This document shows, piece by piece, positions 1 through 10,346 of a stretch of DNA of 64,000 bases (its first letter is position 1; each line of letters begins with the position of its first letter). The DNA comes from Peromyscus leucopus (Eukaryota; Chordata; Mammalia; Rodentia; Cricetidae), in assembly GCF_004664715.2 (NCBI RefSeq), contig NC_051071.1, forward strand, positions 2,001,501 to 2,065,500. Reading direction: 5' to 3'. A program made the position numbers and the translations under genes. The notes beneath the pieces were generated by a model. That model worked only from the letters and a program-made list of their open reading frames with translations. It was not told the origin of the DNA and made no database searches.

Positions 1-48
1 GAATGCGGCGCTCGGCTGCTGCCCGGCTCGGGTCCGAGCGTCAAGCAG
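1..48 (+). other. Jakmip1: 3' part of non-coding exon 1, probable Jakmip1
   Basis: GC-rich, CpG-rich sequence ending CAAGCAG directly before a consensus donor (CAG|GTGGGT at 49). No open frame with an ATG runs through it, so it would be 5' UTR. It is assigned to Jakmip1 because the next recognisable exon on this strand (60159) begins with untranslated sequence after a good acceptor, and no other gene is visible between them. The exon's 5' end lies outside the window. Seen: composition and donor. Inferred: the link to Jakmip1. It could instead belong to a different or alternative transcript. Confidence 0.55.
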
Positions 49-54
49 GTGGGT
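49..54 (+). promoter_or_regulatory. Jakmip1: 5' splice donor of intron 1
   Basis: CAG|GTGGGT is a good U2-type donor match with G at +5 and T at +6. It separates CpG-rich exon-like sequence from intronic sequence. Confidence 0.55.
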
Positions 55-760
55 ACAGGTGTGCCGCGGAGGGAGGGGGCCCGGGACACCGCACCTAGTG
101 GGCGGACCCTGCGGCGGGGACACCTTTACTGGTGCTGCCTGTCCGATCCCCACCCCCAGCCTCCGCACCCCTCACGACAGCCCTGCACCGTTCATCCCAC
201 CTCCCGGCCCTGCCCATCTCCCCTCCCCCACTCTCTCCAGACCCCCAACCTTTCCTGTGGTGGCGGCGGCTCTCCCCGACACTAGCTCCTGGCTCTCCTG
301 TGTCGCTCACGCCACCCCGCTTTCCACTCGTCTCCCCCTTATGTCCCGGAGCTGAGGAGTGAGAGGAGACCCACCCCTGCCTCAGCAAGGGGGGCGTGGT
401 TGGCCGGCGGCTTTCTGTCCTGCAGGTCCCCGCCTAGGTGGAGCCCAGGGTCTGTAGGGGTGACCCGGAGGGGGAGGCCGCCCGGGCGGTATCCCACCCC
501 ACGCACTGCACACGCTGCGGCTGCCGGGCTACGCACACCCTCGCGCCGCTCCGCCCACGTGTGCGCCGGCGAGAAGGCTGGGGCGCCGTGAAGAAAGGCT
601 GGTACCCACCCTGTGCCCGGCGGCGCTCCCTGGGCTCACCGGCTTTCGGGACTGGCCCCAGGATCGGCTGGGCGGTGCAGTGCACCTCGCCGGGTACCAT
701 GCCGTGCTCCTGGCTAATGGCCTCGTGTTAGGGATCTGCGCTGTGCGACGCATTCCTAGG

Positions 761-2904
761 CCTTCTGAACATCATTCCATCCTCCTAGCTGCGGGATCCC
801 GAGGATAGGCCCATTTAGGCCACTGGGCAGGCTAAAGCCTTTTCGCTTCCCTTCCCGCACACTCTTCCCATCCCCCCCCCCCTTCTCTGCCAGTCTCTGC
901 TCTACGCTTTAGGCTCAAAGATACATCCACTGGCCGTGCCCAGCCACCTGCCTTTAGCGTACTCAGGCACACTGACCTTGGCCTTTGCTGTGTTGTTCCC
1001 ATTTTGGGCACGCCCTTCCTTCATTTGGCCAGATCCTTGTAGATCAAAGTAAAGTAGAAGCTCCTTGCCGGTCTAAGCTTCCGGGTGTGGCAGGGCCTGT
1101 CACCCTGGGCTTTCACGGTGGATAGCTGCGCCTCCCGAACCAGCCCAGGTGAAGAGGGCAAGGCCAGCCACACCTGATGTCACCTCCTGTAACTTGGGAG
1201 GCTCTGATGTGTGGGCAAAGGTGGGGGAGGAGCTGGCTGTTTCTCCGGGACAGAGGGTTGGTTGATGGCAGTTCCATCCGCTGGGCGGGACAACTGGAAG
1301 GGACTGCTTTGAAATGAGGTGGGGGCGGAGGGGGCTCGTTTTGTGAGTCCGTTTGTGAGGCTGAGGATTCTGCAACATGCTCATGGGACCTTGCTCCAGG
1401 TTGCATTGCTGGGAGCTGCACAGGAGTTGGAGGTAATTCTCACCTTGCCCTTTTTGCAACAAGAAGTCCTGAAAAGGTCCGTGGTCTCAGGAGAGGATGA
1501 GACTGCTATTCCCTGTACCACAAACCATCTGCAGAGTCCCACTGTCCCCACCAATCAGAGTCCCTGGCCCACCTGATCCTTTTCCTGCTGTCCGGTCTCA
1601 GCCACGTTTGTGCTCCATGGTCATGTCTGCACACAAGTTTTCTAAAAAATGTTTTTTTCTCTCTCTCTAAAATAATGTTCCTCTTTTGTCTGCTTGGGAA
1701 CTCCATACGATAAGGCCTTGCACTCGAGTTACGTTCTTGTGGTTTTCTCTTTATTTACCAGACTGTGTGACTCCTTATCTGTACCTCCCAGAGCTTCCCA
1801 CACGTGTGCAGCAACAGGATTTGTGGGGGTTTCCCCTGAGTCAGATCCAGCCCACTAGGGGTTTGGGGAACTGAGTGTCTTAGACCCTCCATGCCACTTA
1901 GCTGGAACGAACGGGCAGGTGTTTCCCACCTGGGGGTTCTGACTAAAGGTCCTCCCTTGGGGAGATAGTCCTGTGGTCCCCATTCTCTCTCGGGTGGGTC
2001 TCTTCCTCCAAGGTGATGGAATGTACCTACTAGACTCACCTACGTCTTGATTCTTATTGCTGTGAGCTCCTGGGCCAGAGGACGAAATTCTCTCACTCTT
2101 TGTTTCCTGTATAAAGGGGGACAGTGTTTCTCTTTCGTTGAGTTGTTTGGGGGAATCAGAGGTGTGGTCTTCTTATTAAATGGTCATGATGACAATTGTG
2201 TGATGACCTGTGTCCTTTAGCTCTGTCACAGAACAGATGCCCAATGCTGGAAGTTCTTTTGCCCTTTCCCAGCTAAGCGGGTGATCCTAAGAAACAGTCA
2301 TGGGTGAGGTGAGCTCAGGCCCCCGTGGCTCTGTGTCTCTAGGCAAGGCACGCAGTCTCTGTGCTCTGGGGGAGCGGAGGTTATATAAGGAGAGTAGCTT
2401 GCGCTGCTCTACCTCCCACTTCTGCTGTGGGGGATCTTATTTTAGCCCCACCGTGCCATGCAGGTAGAGATCGTGTGAAGAGGAGGAGTAGAAGATCAGT
2501 GAGTGAGTCCTCCTCTACCTCAGATGCTGCCCCGCTGGGCAGTGTATCACCACCTTCCTGTGGCGCTGCTTTCTGTGGAAACATGCCCCCATACCCCCCC
2601 CCCCCCCAGCCACTGGGGCTGCTGTTGTCTGAGGGTAGAAGAGGGTCCCGGGCTGGCCAGCAATCCCCTGACCCCAAAGCCTTGGGGGAAATGCTTGCTT
2701 TGCTTATGTGGTTCCACAGGCCCCTGAAGACACAGGGGCCATAGGCAGCAGGAGCACCAGGGTGGGGGTGGGGCTGGGAGTGAGGGTGGGGGTGGGCGGT
2801 GAGCTCTGAAAGCCTGAGCAGAGAGTGGAGAGGAAGGAAGGAAGTAGAAACCAGACAGTGATGACTTGGGAGAGGTAATGGCATGCTGGGTCAAAACCCT
2901 GGCT
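761..2904. other. Unique intronic DNA
   Basis: No repeat family is recognised apart from homopolymer C runs near 868-881 and 2596-2608 and a G-rich run at 2758-2801 (GGTGGGGGTGGGG type) with quadruplex potential. Open frames are short and overlap on both strands. Confidence 0.6.
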
Positions 2905-2905
2905 G

Positions 2906-3137
2906 GGGGTCTGGAGCGACGGCTCAGCAGTTAAGAGCTCTTGCTGCTCTTGAAGAGGACCTGGGTTGGGTTCCTAGCACCCATATGCCAACTCACAACC
3001 ATCTGCAACTCCAGTTCCAGGAGGTTCTATGCCTCTTCCTGGCCTCTGCAGGCACTGGGCCCGTAAATGGTGCATAGCCATACACACAGGGAAGATATTT
3101 ATATACATAAAATAAATAAAAATCAATCTTTTAAGGA
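2906..3137 (+). repeat. B2 SINE
   Basis: tRNA-derived head (GGAGCGACGGCTCAGCAGTTAA, diverged from GGAGAGATGGCTCAG), body with CAACTCCAGTTCCAGGAGG, and an A-rich tail with AATAAATAAAAA near 3108-3121. Several CpG-decay differences indicate moderate age. Confidence 0.9.
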
Positions 3138-4095
3138 AAGGCCCTGACTGGACGTAATAGAGAGAAGGCCAGAATTCTGAGGACAGCCGTAGAGGACAGG
3201 GGGGTGATGGGCTGGGAGATGACATTCTGCCCTTGCCTCTGGCTTTGATGTACTTTCAAAGCTGCTCAGGAGGTGTGCTTCTCTTGAACTTGCACAGTGG
3301 CAGATGCCATAGTTCTTTGAACATTATGGCAAAGCTCTTACCAAGCACTAGGGTCCACAGCAGGATTGGCCGCTGGTGCTGATGTAAATAAGGTTATTGG
3401 AGCACAGCCCTGCCCTGCCCTTTTTGTGCAGGATGGCTGGTGGCTGCTGTGGCTTGAACCTGACAGAGCTGGTGTGGCAGGCAGAGGGGTTGCTGCCCTG
3501 TGAGCAGTGCTGTCTCTGACTCCAGAGAAACCCAGAGGAGGAATCTCTTAACAAATGGGCACAGAGAGGCTCTACAGTCTGTCCAGGTCACACAGCCCAC
3601 AAGTTTGGAGGCAGGAAGCCTGTGTTCTTTATTTCTTCTTCTTTTTTTTTTCTTGGAGTTTTATATTTTTATTGCCACTCATTGAATTTTACTTGTTTGT
3701 GAGGTACAGAGTATAGTATATCTTTTTTTTCAAGTCATAGAGTATAGGATATCTTATATCTAATGTCAAAATTTGCTGATCAGTTCTTAAAATATTTTGA
3801 TATTAACTGTATATTTGCTATTTAACAATGGCTATCATAGTAATCTTGGTTAAGTGCATAGTTTGTGGCACTAAGCACATTTGCATTGCTCTGTAGCCGT
3901 GGCTGTCACCCATTTCCAGAACTTTCTATCATCCTAAACTGCATCTGAATTCTTTACTGACCCTCACTGCCCAGTACAAATGTCAGGCTCAGGTTCAATG
4001 CCAGCTTTGCCTTTTAGCTTTTAACTGTGCAAATATCTGCACCTTTCGGGATCCCCTGCATTTTAGTTTCCTCATCTGGTGAGAGTCAATGGCCC
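3138..4095. other. Unique / ancient-repeat intronic DNA
   Basis: 3545-3620 resembles an inverted MIR (GGCACAGAGAGGCTC...GGTCACACAGCC). 3640-3850 is AT-rich. 4010-4090 resembles MIR in plus orientation (TTTAGTTTCCTCATCTG). Nothing coding is seen. Confidence 0.45.
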
Positions 4096-4099
4096 TGGT

Positions 4100-4445
4100 G
4101 TCTTAGTTCTCGTCGATCTGACACAGACCTAAACATACCTTAGAAGGGCAGTCTGAATTGTGGAATTGCCTCTATCAGCTTGGTCTGATGGAACATTGTC
4201 TTGATTGATATTTGATGTGGGATGGCCCAGCCCACTGTGGACCGTGCCATTCCTGGGAAGTTGATTCTAGGTTGTTTAACAAAGCAGCCTGAGCAAGCCA
4301 TGGGGAGCAATCCAGTAAGCAGCACTTCTCCATGGCCTCTGCTTCAGTTCCTGCCTTCAAGACCCTGACTTCAGTTCCTGCCCTGGCTTCCCTCAGTGAT
4401 GGATGGTAACAACTCCCACCTCCCCCCACCTTGAAGTTGCTATGG
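4100..4445 (+). repeat. Rodent LTR-like repeat, 5' part (split copy)
   Basis: Member of a recurrent rodent family in this window, recognisable by GATGTGGGATGGCCCAGCCCA, GCAAGCCATGGGGAGCAA, CCATGGCCTCTGCTTCAG and a 3' end like GGTCA..GTTTTGTCAC..GCGACAG. It is interrupted at 4446 by a solo LTR and resumes at 5145. I recognise the family from rodent genomes but do not name it with confidence. Confidence 0.75.
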
Positions 4446-4745
4446 GTCAATTGTTGTAGAATATTATTTTAAGATGTGCTACATTTGTTTATGCTGTGGA
4501 ACATTTGTTTAGTGATGCAAAGATGTGTTGCATTCTTTTATGTTGCATTTGTTTGACTCTCTGAAGCTGTGTTACTTTGCCTGTCTGAAACACCTGAGAG
4601 CTGAATGGCCAATATCAAGGCAGGAGAAAGGATAGGCAGGGCTGGCAGACAGAGAGAATAAACAGGAGAAATTTGGGATGAAGAAGATAGAGGAGGAAGA
4701 GAAAGAGGAGGACTCCAGGGAATAAGAAGGAAAGAAAAGCTATAG

Positions 4746-4895
4746 AGCTGGGTGTAGTGGCGCATGCCTTTAATCCCAGCACTCTGGAGGCAGAGGCAGG
4801 CGGATCTCTGTGAGTTCGAGGCCAGTCTGGTCTGCAAAGTGAATTCCAGGTCGGCTATAGCTGTTGTTACACAGAGAAACCCTGTCTCAAAACCC
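4746..4895 (+). repeat. B1 SINE
   Basis: 7SL-derived: AGCTGGGTGTAGTGGCGCAT, CTTTAATCCCAGCACTC, GGATCTCTGTGAGTTCGAGG and ACAGAGAAACCCTGTCTC. Its tail has become a GA microsatellite. It is inserted in the solo LTR at 4452-5144. Confidence 0.92.
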
Positions 4896-4897
4896 TC

Positions 4898-4898
4898 T

Positions 4899-4953
<55 letters not shown>
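4898..4953 (+). repeat. (GA)n microsatellite in B1 tail
   Basis: About 27 GA units follow the B1 body. This tract gives rise to a Ser-Leu run in an apparent 197-codon minus-strand frame. Confidence 0.95.
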
Positions 4954-4956
<3 letters not shown>

Positions 4957-5144
4957 GAGAAAGGTAAAAGCCCAGAGGCAAAAGATAAATGAAATAATTT
5001 AAGTTAAGAAAGAAAAGCTGGCTAGAAACAAGCCAAGCTAAGGCTGGGCATTTACAAGTAAGAAAAAAAAATCTCCGTGTGTGTTTGCTTGGGAGCTGGA
5101 TGGCGAGCCCCCAAGAGAGTAAAGAGTGCAAACAACCAACTACA

Positions 5145-5190
5145 GTCAGTGTTTTGTCACGGCGACAGAAAGCAAGCTAGATCCGAAAGT
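5145..5190 (+). repeat. Rodent LTR-like repeat, 3' part
   Basis: GTCAGTGTTTTGTCACGGCG and the following bases continue the repeat broken at 4446; the related copy ending at 7675 reads GTCAGTGCTTTATCACGGG. Confidence 0.7.
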
Positions 5191-6096
5191 GGTGCTGAGG
5201 GGTGTTGCTACAATGGACCTGACCATGTTGTTTGGGGGATGGTGGAGCATTTGATGCCTTGGGCTAGAAGAGCCATTGAGTGCTCAGAGCGTAACGGGCT
5301 GTTCTGTGGGAGCTTGGAAGATACAGGGTGCTGAGGGCAGTGCAGACTCTGAGGGCCTGGCTTAAGACTCTATTGCGCCATTCATGGGATATTTTGAATG
5401 AAAAAAATCTGTAGTTTCTGGCCAACTGGGGCTGAAGAATCAGTGGGGGTTAATAAAAGACCAGCATCCCTGAAATGAAATGTTTTGGGAAGTATTTCCT
5501 CTGGGTCAGCACATAGAAGCTGTCTGTGGTCCAGAGTGGGTCGAGTCTGCATCTCAAGCTGGCAGCAGAACTTGGTAACGTGTGTAAGAGTGTCTGTGGT
5601 GGTACTTATTTTGAAGGCATGAAGGGGTCATGGAGAGCAGCAGAGGCTTGGCACCATGAGAGGCCAGGCCAGGCCGTTGGTGAAGGTACAGCCTCACCAG
5701 CAGTGAAAATCTCAGGATTGAAGGGGTCATAGAGAGAAGCTGAAATTTGAAGGCCAGGACAGCCATCGTTGAAGATATTGGACCCCAGAATATTGGAGGT
5801 GCTGGCACCATGGGACATCTGGCAAGGACAGTGGCAGGTGGGTTGGGAAACTGGCTACAGCTGACAGGACAAGCTATGTGCTGTGGAATTCGGAACTGGA
5901 GAGTGGATATAACCAAGTCAATTGAGCCCAGAAAATCACGAGTGAGTCCCAGACGGACTTGGAGCTTTTCACATTGTTAAGTGTGGGTTTTGTTTTGGTT
6001 TGATTAGAACTGTGGCCTGGTCCTTCCCTCTCGAAATAAGAAAGTATATAACTTGTTTTGGATTTTACGGGAGCCCACAGTTGACAGAATTTGGAT
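5191..6096. other. Unique or undetermined intronic DNA
   Basis: A phrase recurs: AAGGGGTCATGGAGAGCAG (about 5624) and AAGGGGTCATAGAGAGAAG (about 5720). This suggests an internal duplication or a decayed LTR interior. No gene is recognised. Confidence 0.35.
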
Positions 6097-6111
6097 TTAT
6101 TATTTATTATT

Positions 6112-6270
6112 ATTATTATTATTGGTTTTTCGAGATAGGGTTTCTCTGTGTAGCTTTTCGCCTTTCCTGGAACTCACTTGGTAGCCCAGGCTGGCCTCGA
6201 ACTCACAGAGATCTGCCTGCCTCTGCCTCCCGAGTGCTGGGATTAAAGGCGTGCGCCACCACCGTCCGGC
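6112..6270 (-). repeat. B1 SINE (inverted)
   Basis: Reverse-oriented B1 (TTTTTCGAGATAGGGTTTC ... GTGCGCCACCACCGTCCGGC). It has a 15-bp target duplication TTATTATTTATTATT at 6097-6111 and 6271-6285. It inserted into the AT-rich tail of the neighbouring inverted B2. Confidence 0.93.
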
Positions 6271-6331
6271 TTATTATTTATTATTTTTATATTTTTTTGT
6301 CTGTGAGTATTTTGCCAGCACATATGTAAGT

Positions 6332-6392
<61 letters not shown>

Positions 6393-6547
6393 ACATGCCT
6401 GGTGCCTGCAGAGGTCAGAAAAGAGCATCAGATAACTTGGAACTAGAGTTACAGATGGCTATGAGCCACCATGTGGGTGCTGGGAATCAAGCCTGCGTCC
6501 TTTGCAAGCCCAGCCAGTGCTCTTAACCACCAAACTATTTTTCTAGC
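6271..6547 (-). repeat. B2 SINE (inverted) with internal (TG)n
   Basis: Inverted B2 body (GAGCCACCATGTGGGTGCTG, CAGTGCTCTTAACC, CTATTTTTCTAGCC) preceded by AT-rich tail sequence. A (TG)n expansion occupies 6338-6390. Confidence 0.85.
6338..6390 (+). repeat. (TG)n microsatellite
   Basis: Pure TG dinucleotide tract of about 26 units inside the B2 copy. Confidence 0.97.
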
Positions 6548-6569
6548 CTCTGGGTTTTTATTTATAAAA

Positions 6570-6726
6570 AATTTTGGATTTATTTTATTTTTTGTGTTTG
6601 AATGTTTTGCCTGTATGTATGTATGTAGACTGTGTACATGCCTATGCATGGTTGTGAGCCATCTTGTGGATGTTAGATCTTCTTCAAGAGCTTATATGCT
6701 CTTAATGCTGAGCCATCTCGCCAGCC
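6570..6726 (-). repeat. B2 SINE fragment (inverted)
   Basis: TTTTGCCTGTATGTATGTATG, GTTGTGAGCCATCTTGTGGATG and GAGCCATCTCGCCAGCC identify an inverted B2 with an internal deletion. Confidence 0.85.
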
Positions 6727-6781
6727 TTGATGTTAGATTTTTTTTTTTTTTTTTGATGTTGGATTTTTAAAGAGATGATGG

Positions 6782-6900
6782 TCTTTAAAGCCTTTCCTGG
6801 GACTCACTTGGTAGTCCAGGCTGGCCTCGAACTCACAGAGATCCGCCTTCCTCTGCCTCCCGAGTGCTGGGATTAAAGGCGTGCGCCACCAACGCCCGGC
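6782..6900 (-). repeat. B1 SINE (inverted, tail side truncated)
   Basis: CCTTTCCTGGGACTCACTTG to GCGCCACCAACGCCCGGC. The usual GAGACAGGGTTTCTCTG segment is missing, so it is truncated on the tail side. Confidence 0.9.
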
Positions 6901-7064
6901 TAATCATTGAAATTTTTTAAGGAATGGAACTTTTAAAATTGGACTGTGTTTATATTGTGATAGTAACATAAGGTCTTGGGGCCAACAATGAAAGAGTGTG
7001 GCTCAAAGTGCTATGTCTGTGACTCAGAGTTGGCTAGAGGTAGGATGCCGTAGTTAAAAATAAT

Positions 7065-7242
7065 GTTTTAGGGGCTGGAGAGATGGCTCAGTTGTTAAGA
7101 GCACTGGCTGCTCTTCCAGAGGACCCGAGTTTAATTTCTAGCACCCACATGGCAGCTCACAACTCTCTGCAACTCTAGTTCCAGGGGAGCCAACACCCTC
7201 ACACAGACTTATGTGCACACCAATGCACATGAAATAAAAAAA
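7065..7242 (+). repeat. B2 SINE
   Basis: GGGGCTGGAGAGATGGCTCA start, body CACCCACATGGCAGCTCAC, A-rich tail GAAATAAAAAAATT. Target duplication TTAAAAATAAT at 7054-7064 and 7243-7253. Close to consensus, so fairly young. Confidence 0.95.
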
Positions 7243-7289
7243 TTAAAAATAATTTAATGACATTTATTTATTTCTAGAGGGGAAGGCCC

Positions 7290-7680
7290 CTGTCATAGCT
7301 ACAAGTGGACATCAGAGGATCACTAGATACTCCTTGAAAGAGGGAGTGTCCATTGAGGAACTGCCTACATCAGATTGGCCTGTGGGTCTGTCTATGGAGT
7401 ATTGTCTTGATTGCTGTGATGTGAGAAGGCCCAGCTCACTGGGGGGTGATGCCACTCTGGGTAGGTGCACCTAGATTGTATAAGAAAGCAGATTGAGCAA
7501 GCCAGTAGTAAGCAGCGCTGCTCCATGGCCCTTGCTTCTGTTCCTGCCTTGAGTTCCTGTCCTGGCTTCCCAAATGACAGACTCTCAGCTGTAAGATGAA
7601 ATAAACCCTGTCCTCCCCAGCTCCAAGTTGCTTTTGGTCAGTGCTTTATCACGGGACAGAAAGCAGAATAGAACACTGAG
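7290..7680 (+). repeat. Rodent LTR-like repeat (same family as 4100)
   Basis: ATCAGATTGGCCTGTGGG, GGCCCAGCTCACTG, TTGTATAAGAAAGCAG, GAAATAAACCCTGTCC and GTCAGTGCTTTATCACGGG. Near the 3' end it has a TATAA-like and an AATAAA-like string, as in LTRs. Confidence 0.8.
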
Positions 7681-8456
7681 TTTCCATGCTTGCAGATCCC
7701 CTGGACGCAAGGATGGGACAAGAGACAGGGAAGGCCTGGTCTAGCACTGTGCTGTGGACAGGAGGAGTAAGGTTGTGCCCTGGGACAGCACATGCAGGCA
7801 GCTATTGGGCCATTCTGTGCTGGTGAGTGTGGCCTGAGGTGTCCTCTTCCCCTCTCCAGGGACTGGATATATCCTCAGGACCCTCCAGTGCCCTGATGAC
7901 TCCAACCTAACCATGGCAACCTGGGACTGGGCACTGGCTGCCTGCTCGCTCTCCCCCGCTGGCCGTGGCTTGGCCGAAGGGCCACGTTGAGGAATAAAAG
8001 AAGTTCTGTGTGCTCCAGTAGGGCCTGGGCTTTGTGGTGGTAATGCGCTTGTGTATTCCAGGTCAGAGGGACATGCTGGCTCAGCTTTCTGGCCTCTAGC
8101 TTCTCCCTTGCGGGGTTTTGAGTTTGGAGCCCTTGGTACTTTCCTCGGGGGTGGAGGGAGTGGGGTGTGCCATGGGAGGGGTGTCCTACTTCCCAGGAAA
8201 GCTGAGGCGTAAAAGTGAGGTGAGGGGTGACAGAGAAGATGGCCCTTCTTCTCCTGTGTACCTTTTGATCCTGTTCTGGAGGCTGGCACTGTACCTGTGC
8301 AAGCCAGCACAGGACACTGTTTAATGAAGTCACAGTCTGCATTCCATTGTGGCAACCCCCCTTTTTCCTTCTTCTTCCCGACTCCCCTTAAAAAGAAACA
8401 AACCTGAGGTAAATTCACAGAATGTGAAGCTAACCATGGCAAAGTGTAGACTGACA
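7681..8456. other. Unique intronic DNA
   Basis: No repeat is recognised. An apparent 339-codon minus-strand frame (7741-8760) crosses this block but gains its length from the 57-bp minisatellite and has no recognisable protein features. Confidence 0.55.
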
Positions 8457-8710
8457 GTATTGAGTGCATGCCGAGTGCAGCACATGCAGTACGCGCATTA
8501 TTTAGTACATGCAGTATTGAGTGCATGCAGAGTGCAGCACATGCAGTACGCGCATTATTTAGTACATGCAGTATTGAGTGCATGCAGAGTGCAGCACATG
8601 CAGTACGCATATTACTCAGTACATGCTGTATTGAGTGCATGCAGAGTGCAGCACATGCAGTATGCGCATTATTTAGTACATGCGGTATTGAGTGCATGCA
8701 GAGTGCAGCC
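8457..8710 (+). repeat. 57-bp minisatellite, about 4.4 copies
   Basis: The unit begins TGAGTGCATGCAGAGTGCAG, with starts at 8461, 8518, 8575, 8632 and 8689: an exact 57-bp spacing with few substitutions. The unit is rich in CATGC and TGCA words. Because 57 is a multiple of 3, several frames stay open through it on both strands, giving 19-residue protein repeats that are an artefact. Confidence 0.95.
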
Positions 8711-8990
8711 ATCCCTGCCCGGTTAGGACGGTTTTTCACCACTCTCTTGGAAACCTCCATGCCCGTTAACTGTCACTCCCCATTGCCTGCCCCTCCTGGC
8801 CTCCAGCCCCTGCAGCATTGCCTTCAGCCTCTGTATTTTGGAGAGTCATATAAATAGGACCGTGTCGCACCCTCATTTTTGTGACCACCTTCTTTTGTCT
8901 AACTTGTTTGCCCAGGTGTGACAGGTGTCGGCACTTTGTTCTTTTTTTTTTTTTGTGACTGAATACTGTTTCAACGTGTGAGTGCCCGCT
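8711..8990. other. Short unique spacer between minisatellites
   Basis: Nothing recognised apart from a poly-T run at 8942-8954. Confidence 0.5.
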
Positions 8991-9170
8991 CAGTGCCCGC
9001 TCCTCCTTGGTGGGCATCCTGAGTGCCCGCTCCTCCTTGGTGGGCATCCTGGTGTCCACTCCTCCTTGGTGGGCATCCTGAGTGCCCGCTCCTCCTTGGT
9101 GGGCATCCTGAGTGCCCGCTCCTCCTTGGTGGGCATCCTGAGTGCCCACTCCTCCTTGGTGGGCATCCTG
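8985..9170 (+). repeat. 30-bp minisatellite, six copies
   Basis: Unit core TCCTCCTTGGTGGGCATCCT starts at 9001, 9031, 9060, 9090, 9120 and 9150. One unit is 29 bp. Copies differ by CCCGCT/CCCACT/TCCACT. The near-multiple-of-three period produces 10-residue repeats in frames on both strands. Confidence 0.95.
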
Positions 9171-10346
9171 GTCCTTTCCACCTTGGTTGACTGTGAGTGG
9201 CGGTGGAGACTGCACACAGTGTCACGACTTTCTTCTCTCCTGCATTTCGTCATCTGTCAACCACATGTTTAACGGTGGTAATGGGTCCTCCGTGCCCAGC
9301 ACTCTGCTGGGGACATACAACTAGGGGAATGCTTTCTTGGCTCCTCCTCTCCCCAGCAAGAGCATGGGGGTATATCCTGAAACTGGAGTGAGGAGGTGGG
9401 GGCTGGGGGAATGGCCGAGGGAGGCAGTTGGCACATTGAAGGGAACCCTGGCCACCTCCCTGCCAGTTTCTGGAACAGGATGACGGGCTCTTGCTGTGAG
9501 GAGCATTTCTGTTTGCTGTTTGCTCTTGGGAAGACTGCCCTCTGCCTTGGCCCCAGCTGGTTGCTTGGCATCTTTCCCATCTTAAATTGCTGTGGCAGGC
9601 AGGGACTCCATTTTCCCCTTGCCTTTGGTACTGTTTCCTTCTGAGAGTCAGCGTGGTCTGCAATGACTTCCTCTCCTTCTTTTTCTTCATCTCATGCCCC
9701 CTGCCCCCCACTGGAATAAAGCATCCTGCAGGTAGAAACTCATTTCCCAAGTTTGCTTGACTCTCAGAGCCAGGCATCCGGATGGTGTCCGTGTGCCCTA
9801 AACACACGTTGCTGTTGTGTGGAGGTGAGGTGACTTAATTTCCCCATGCTACCTTGCTAGCTCTGGGCTCAAGGGCACAGGACTTAATTTTTCTGGGTAC
9901 TACTACTTCCTCTGTGAAATCTGGAGGGTGTCTCTGCTTCTCCTGGGGCTGCTGTTGCTAATGCATGAAAGGACAGCCCAACGTAAGGTTGGTGGTGTCC
10001 CTGCTGGAGGTGGTCATCAGACTGTGATGAGTTTCCTCAGGCTCGGGAACTCAGGTGCCTGTGTTGGGATGGCCAGGAGAACTGAGCTGAGCCGCCACGC
10101 TATTGCAGCCACTCCGGAGCCCTGAGACATGGCTTCAGCAGGCATGAAGATAGACTTTCTAATATGAATAAACCCATGGGGGAGGTGAGCCTTGAGCATA
10201 TGGGGGGGAGGGGTGGTCCTGCTTTGGATGTTTTGAGCTAAGTGAAAAGCACTGTTAAATATCACCTGTTGCTTTTTTTATTTTTACGATGTAACCACTG
10301 GAATATTTACAGTGACAGGCTGGTTAGTGTGGGAGAGGCTGGCGGT

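Larger units (their letters stand above)
1..760. promoter_or_regulatory. CpG island / promoter-proximal region
   Basis: CpG dinucleotides are dense from the window start to about 760, clearest at 1-120 and 460-600 (CCGCCCGGGCGG, GCGCCGCTCCGCCC, CACGTG-type E-box near 558). They fall sharply after that, as expected at the downstream edge of a housekeeping or neuronal promoter island spanning a first exon. Open frames within it are short and overlap on both strands, as is usual in GC-rich DNA. The island's true start is outside the window. Confidence 0.7.
4452..5144 (+). mobile_element. Solo LTR of a cricetid-type endogenous retrovirus (carries a B1)
   Basis: Begins TGTTGTAGAATATTA and ends CCAACTACA (TG...CA). 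It is flanked by GTCAAT (4446-4451) and GTCAGT (5145-5150), a 6-bp target duplication with one change. Internal features include AGAGCTGAATGGCCAAT near 4598 and GAGAATAAACAGG near 4653. No gag, pol or env sequence is attached, so it is a solo LTR. A B1 and a GA tract at about 4743-4955 interrupt it. It lies inside the rodent LTR-like repeat that begins at 4100. Confidence 0.85.

Noticed and set aside
4538..5131. 197-codon minus-strand frame
   Set aside because: It runs through a solo LTR, a B1 and a (GA)n tract. The Ser-Leu run is the microsatellite, and there is no retroviral or host protein similarity.
6243..6526. Cys-Val or Thr-His repeat proteins around TG tracts (also at 29000, 33700, 39500, 45250 and elsewhere)
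   Set aside because: All are translations of TG/AC microsatellites.
7741..8760. 339-codon open frame on the minus strand
   Set aside because: The N-terminal third is the 57-bp minisatellite (19-residue repeats with Cys, Ala, Leu and His). The rest has no recognisable domain, no splice or promoter context and atypical composition. The plus strand is equally open in the repeat, as expected for a 57-bp period.
8457..9170. CRISPR-like array
   Set aside because: Units are directly adjacent tandem repeats without unique spacers, in a mammalian genome.
8766..9253. Overlapping frames with 10-residue repeats on both strands
   Set aside because: They are produced by the 30-bp minisatellite in several frames at once.
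9250..9807. 185-codon minus-strand frame
   Set aside because: No motif, no homology recognised, and overlapping frames on the other strand; consistent with chance in GC-balanced unique DNA.
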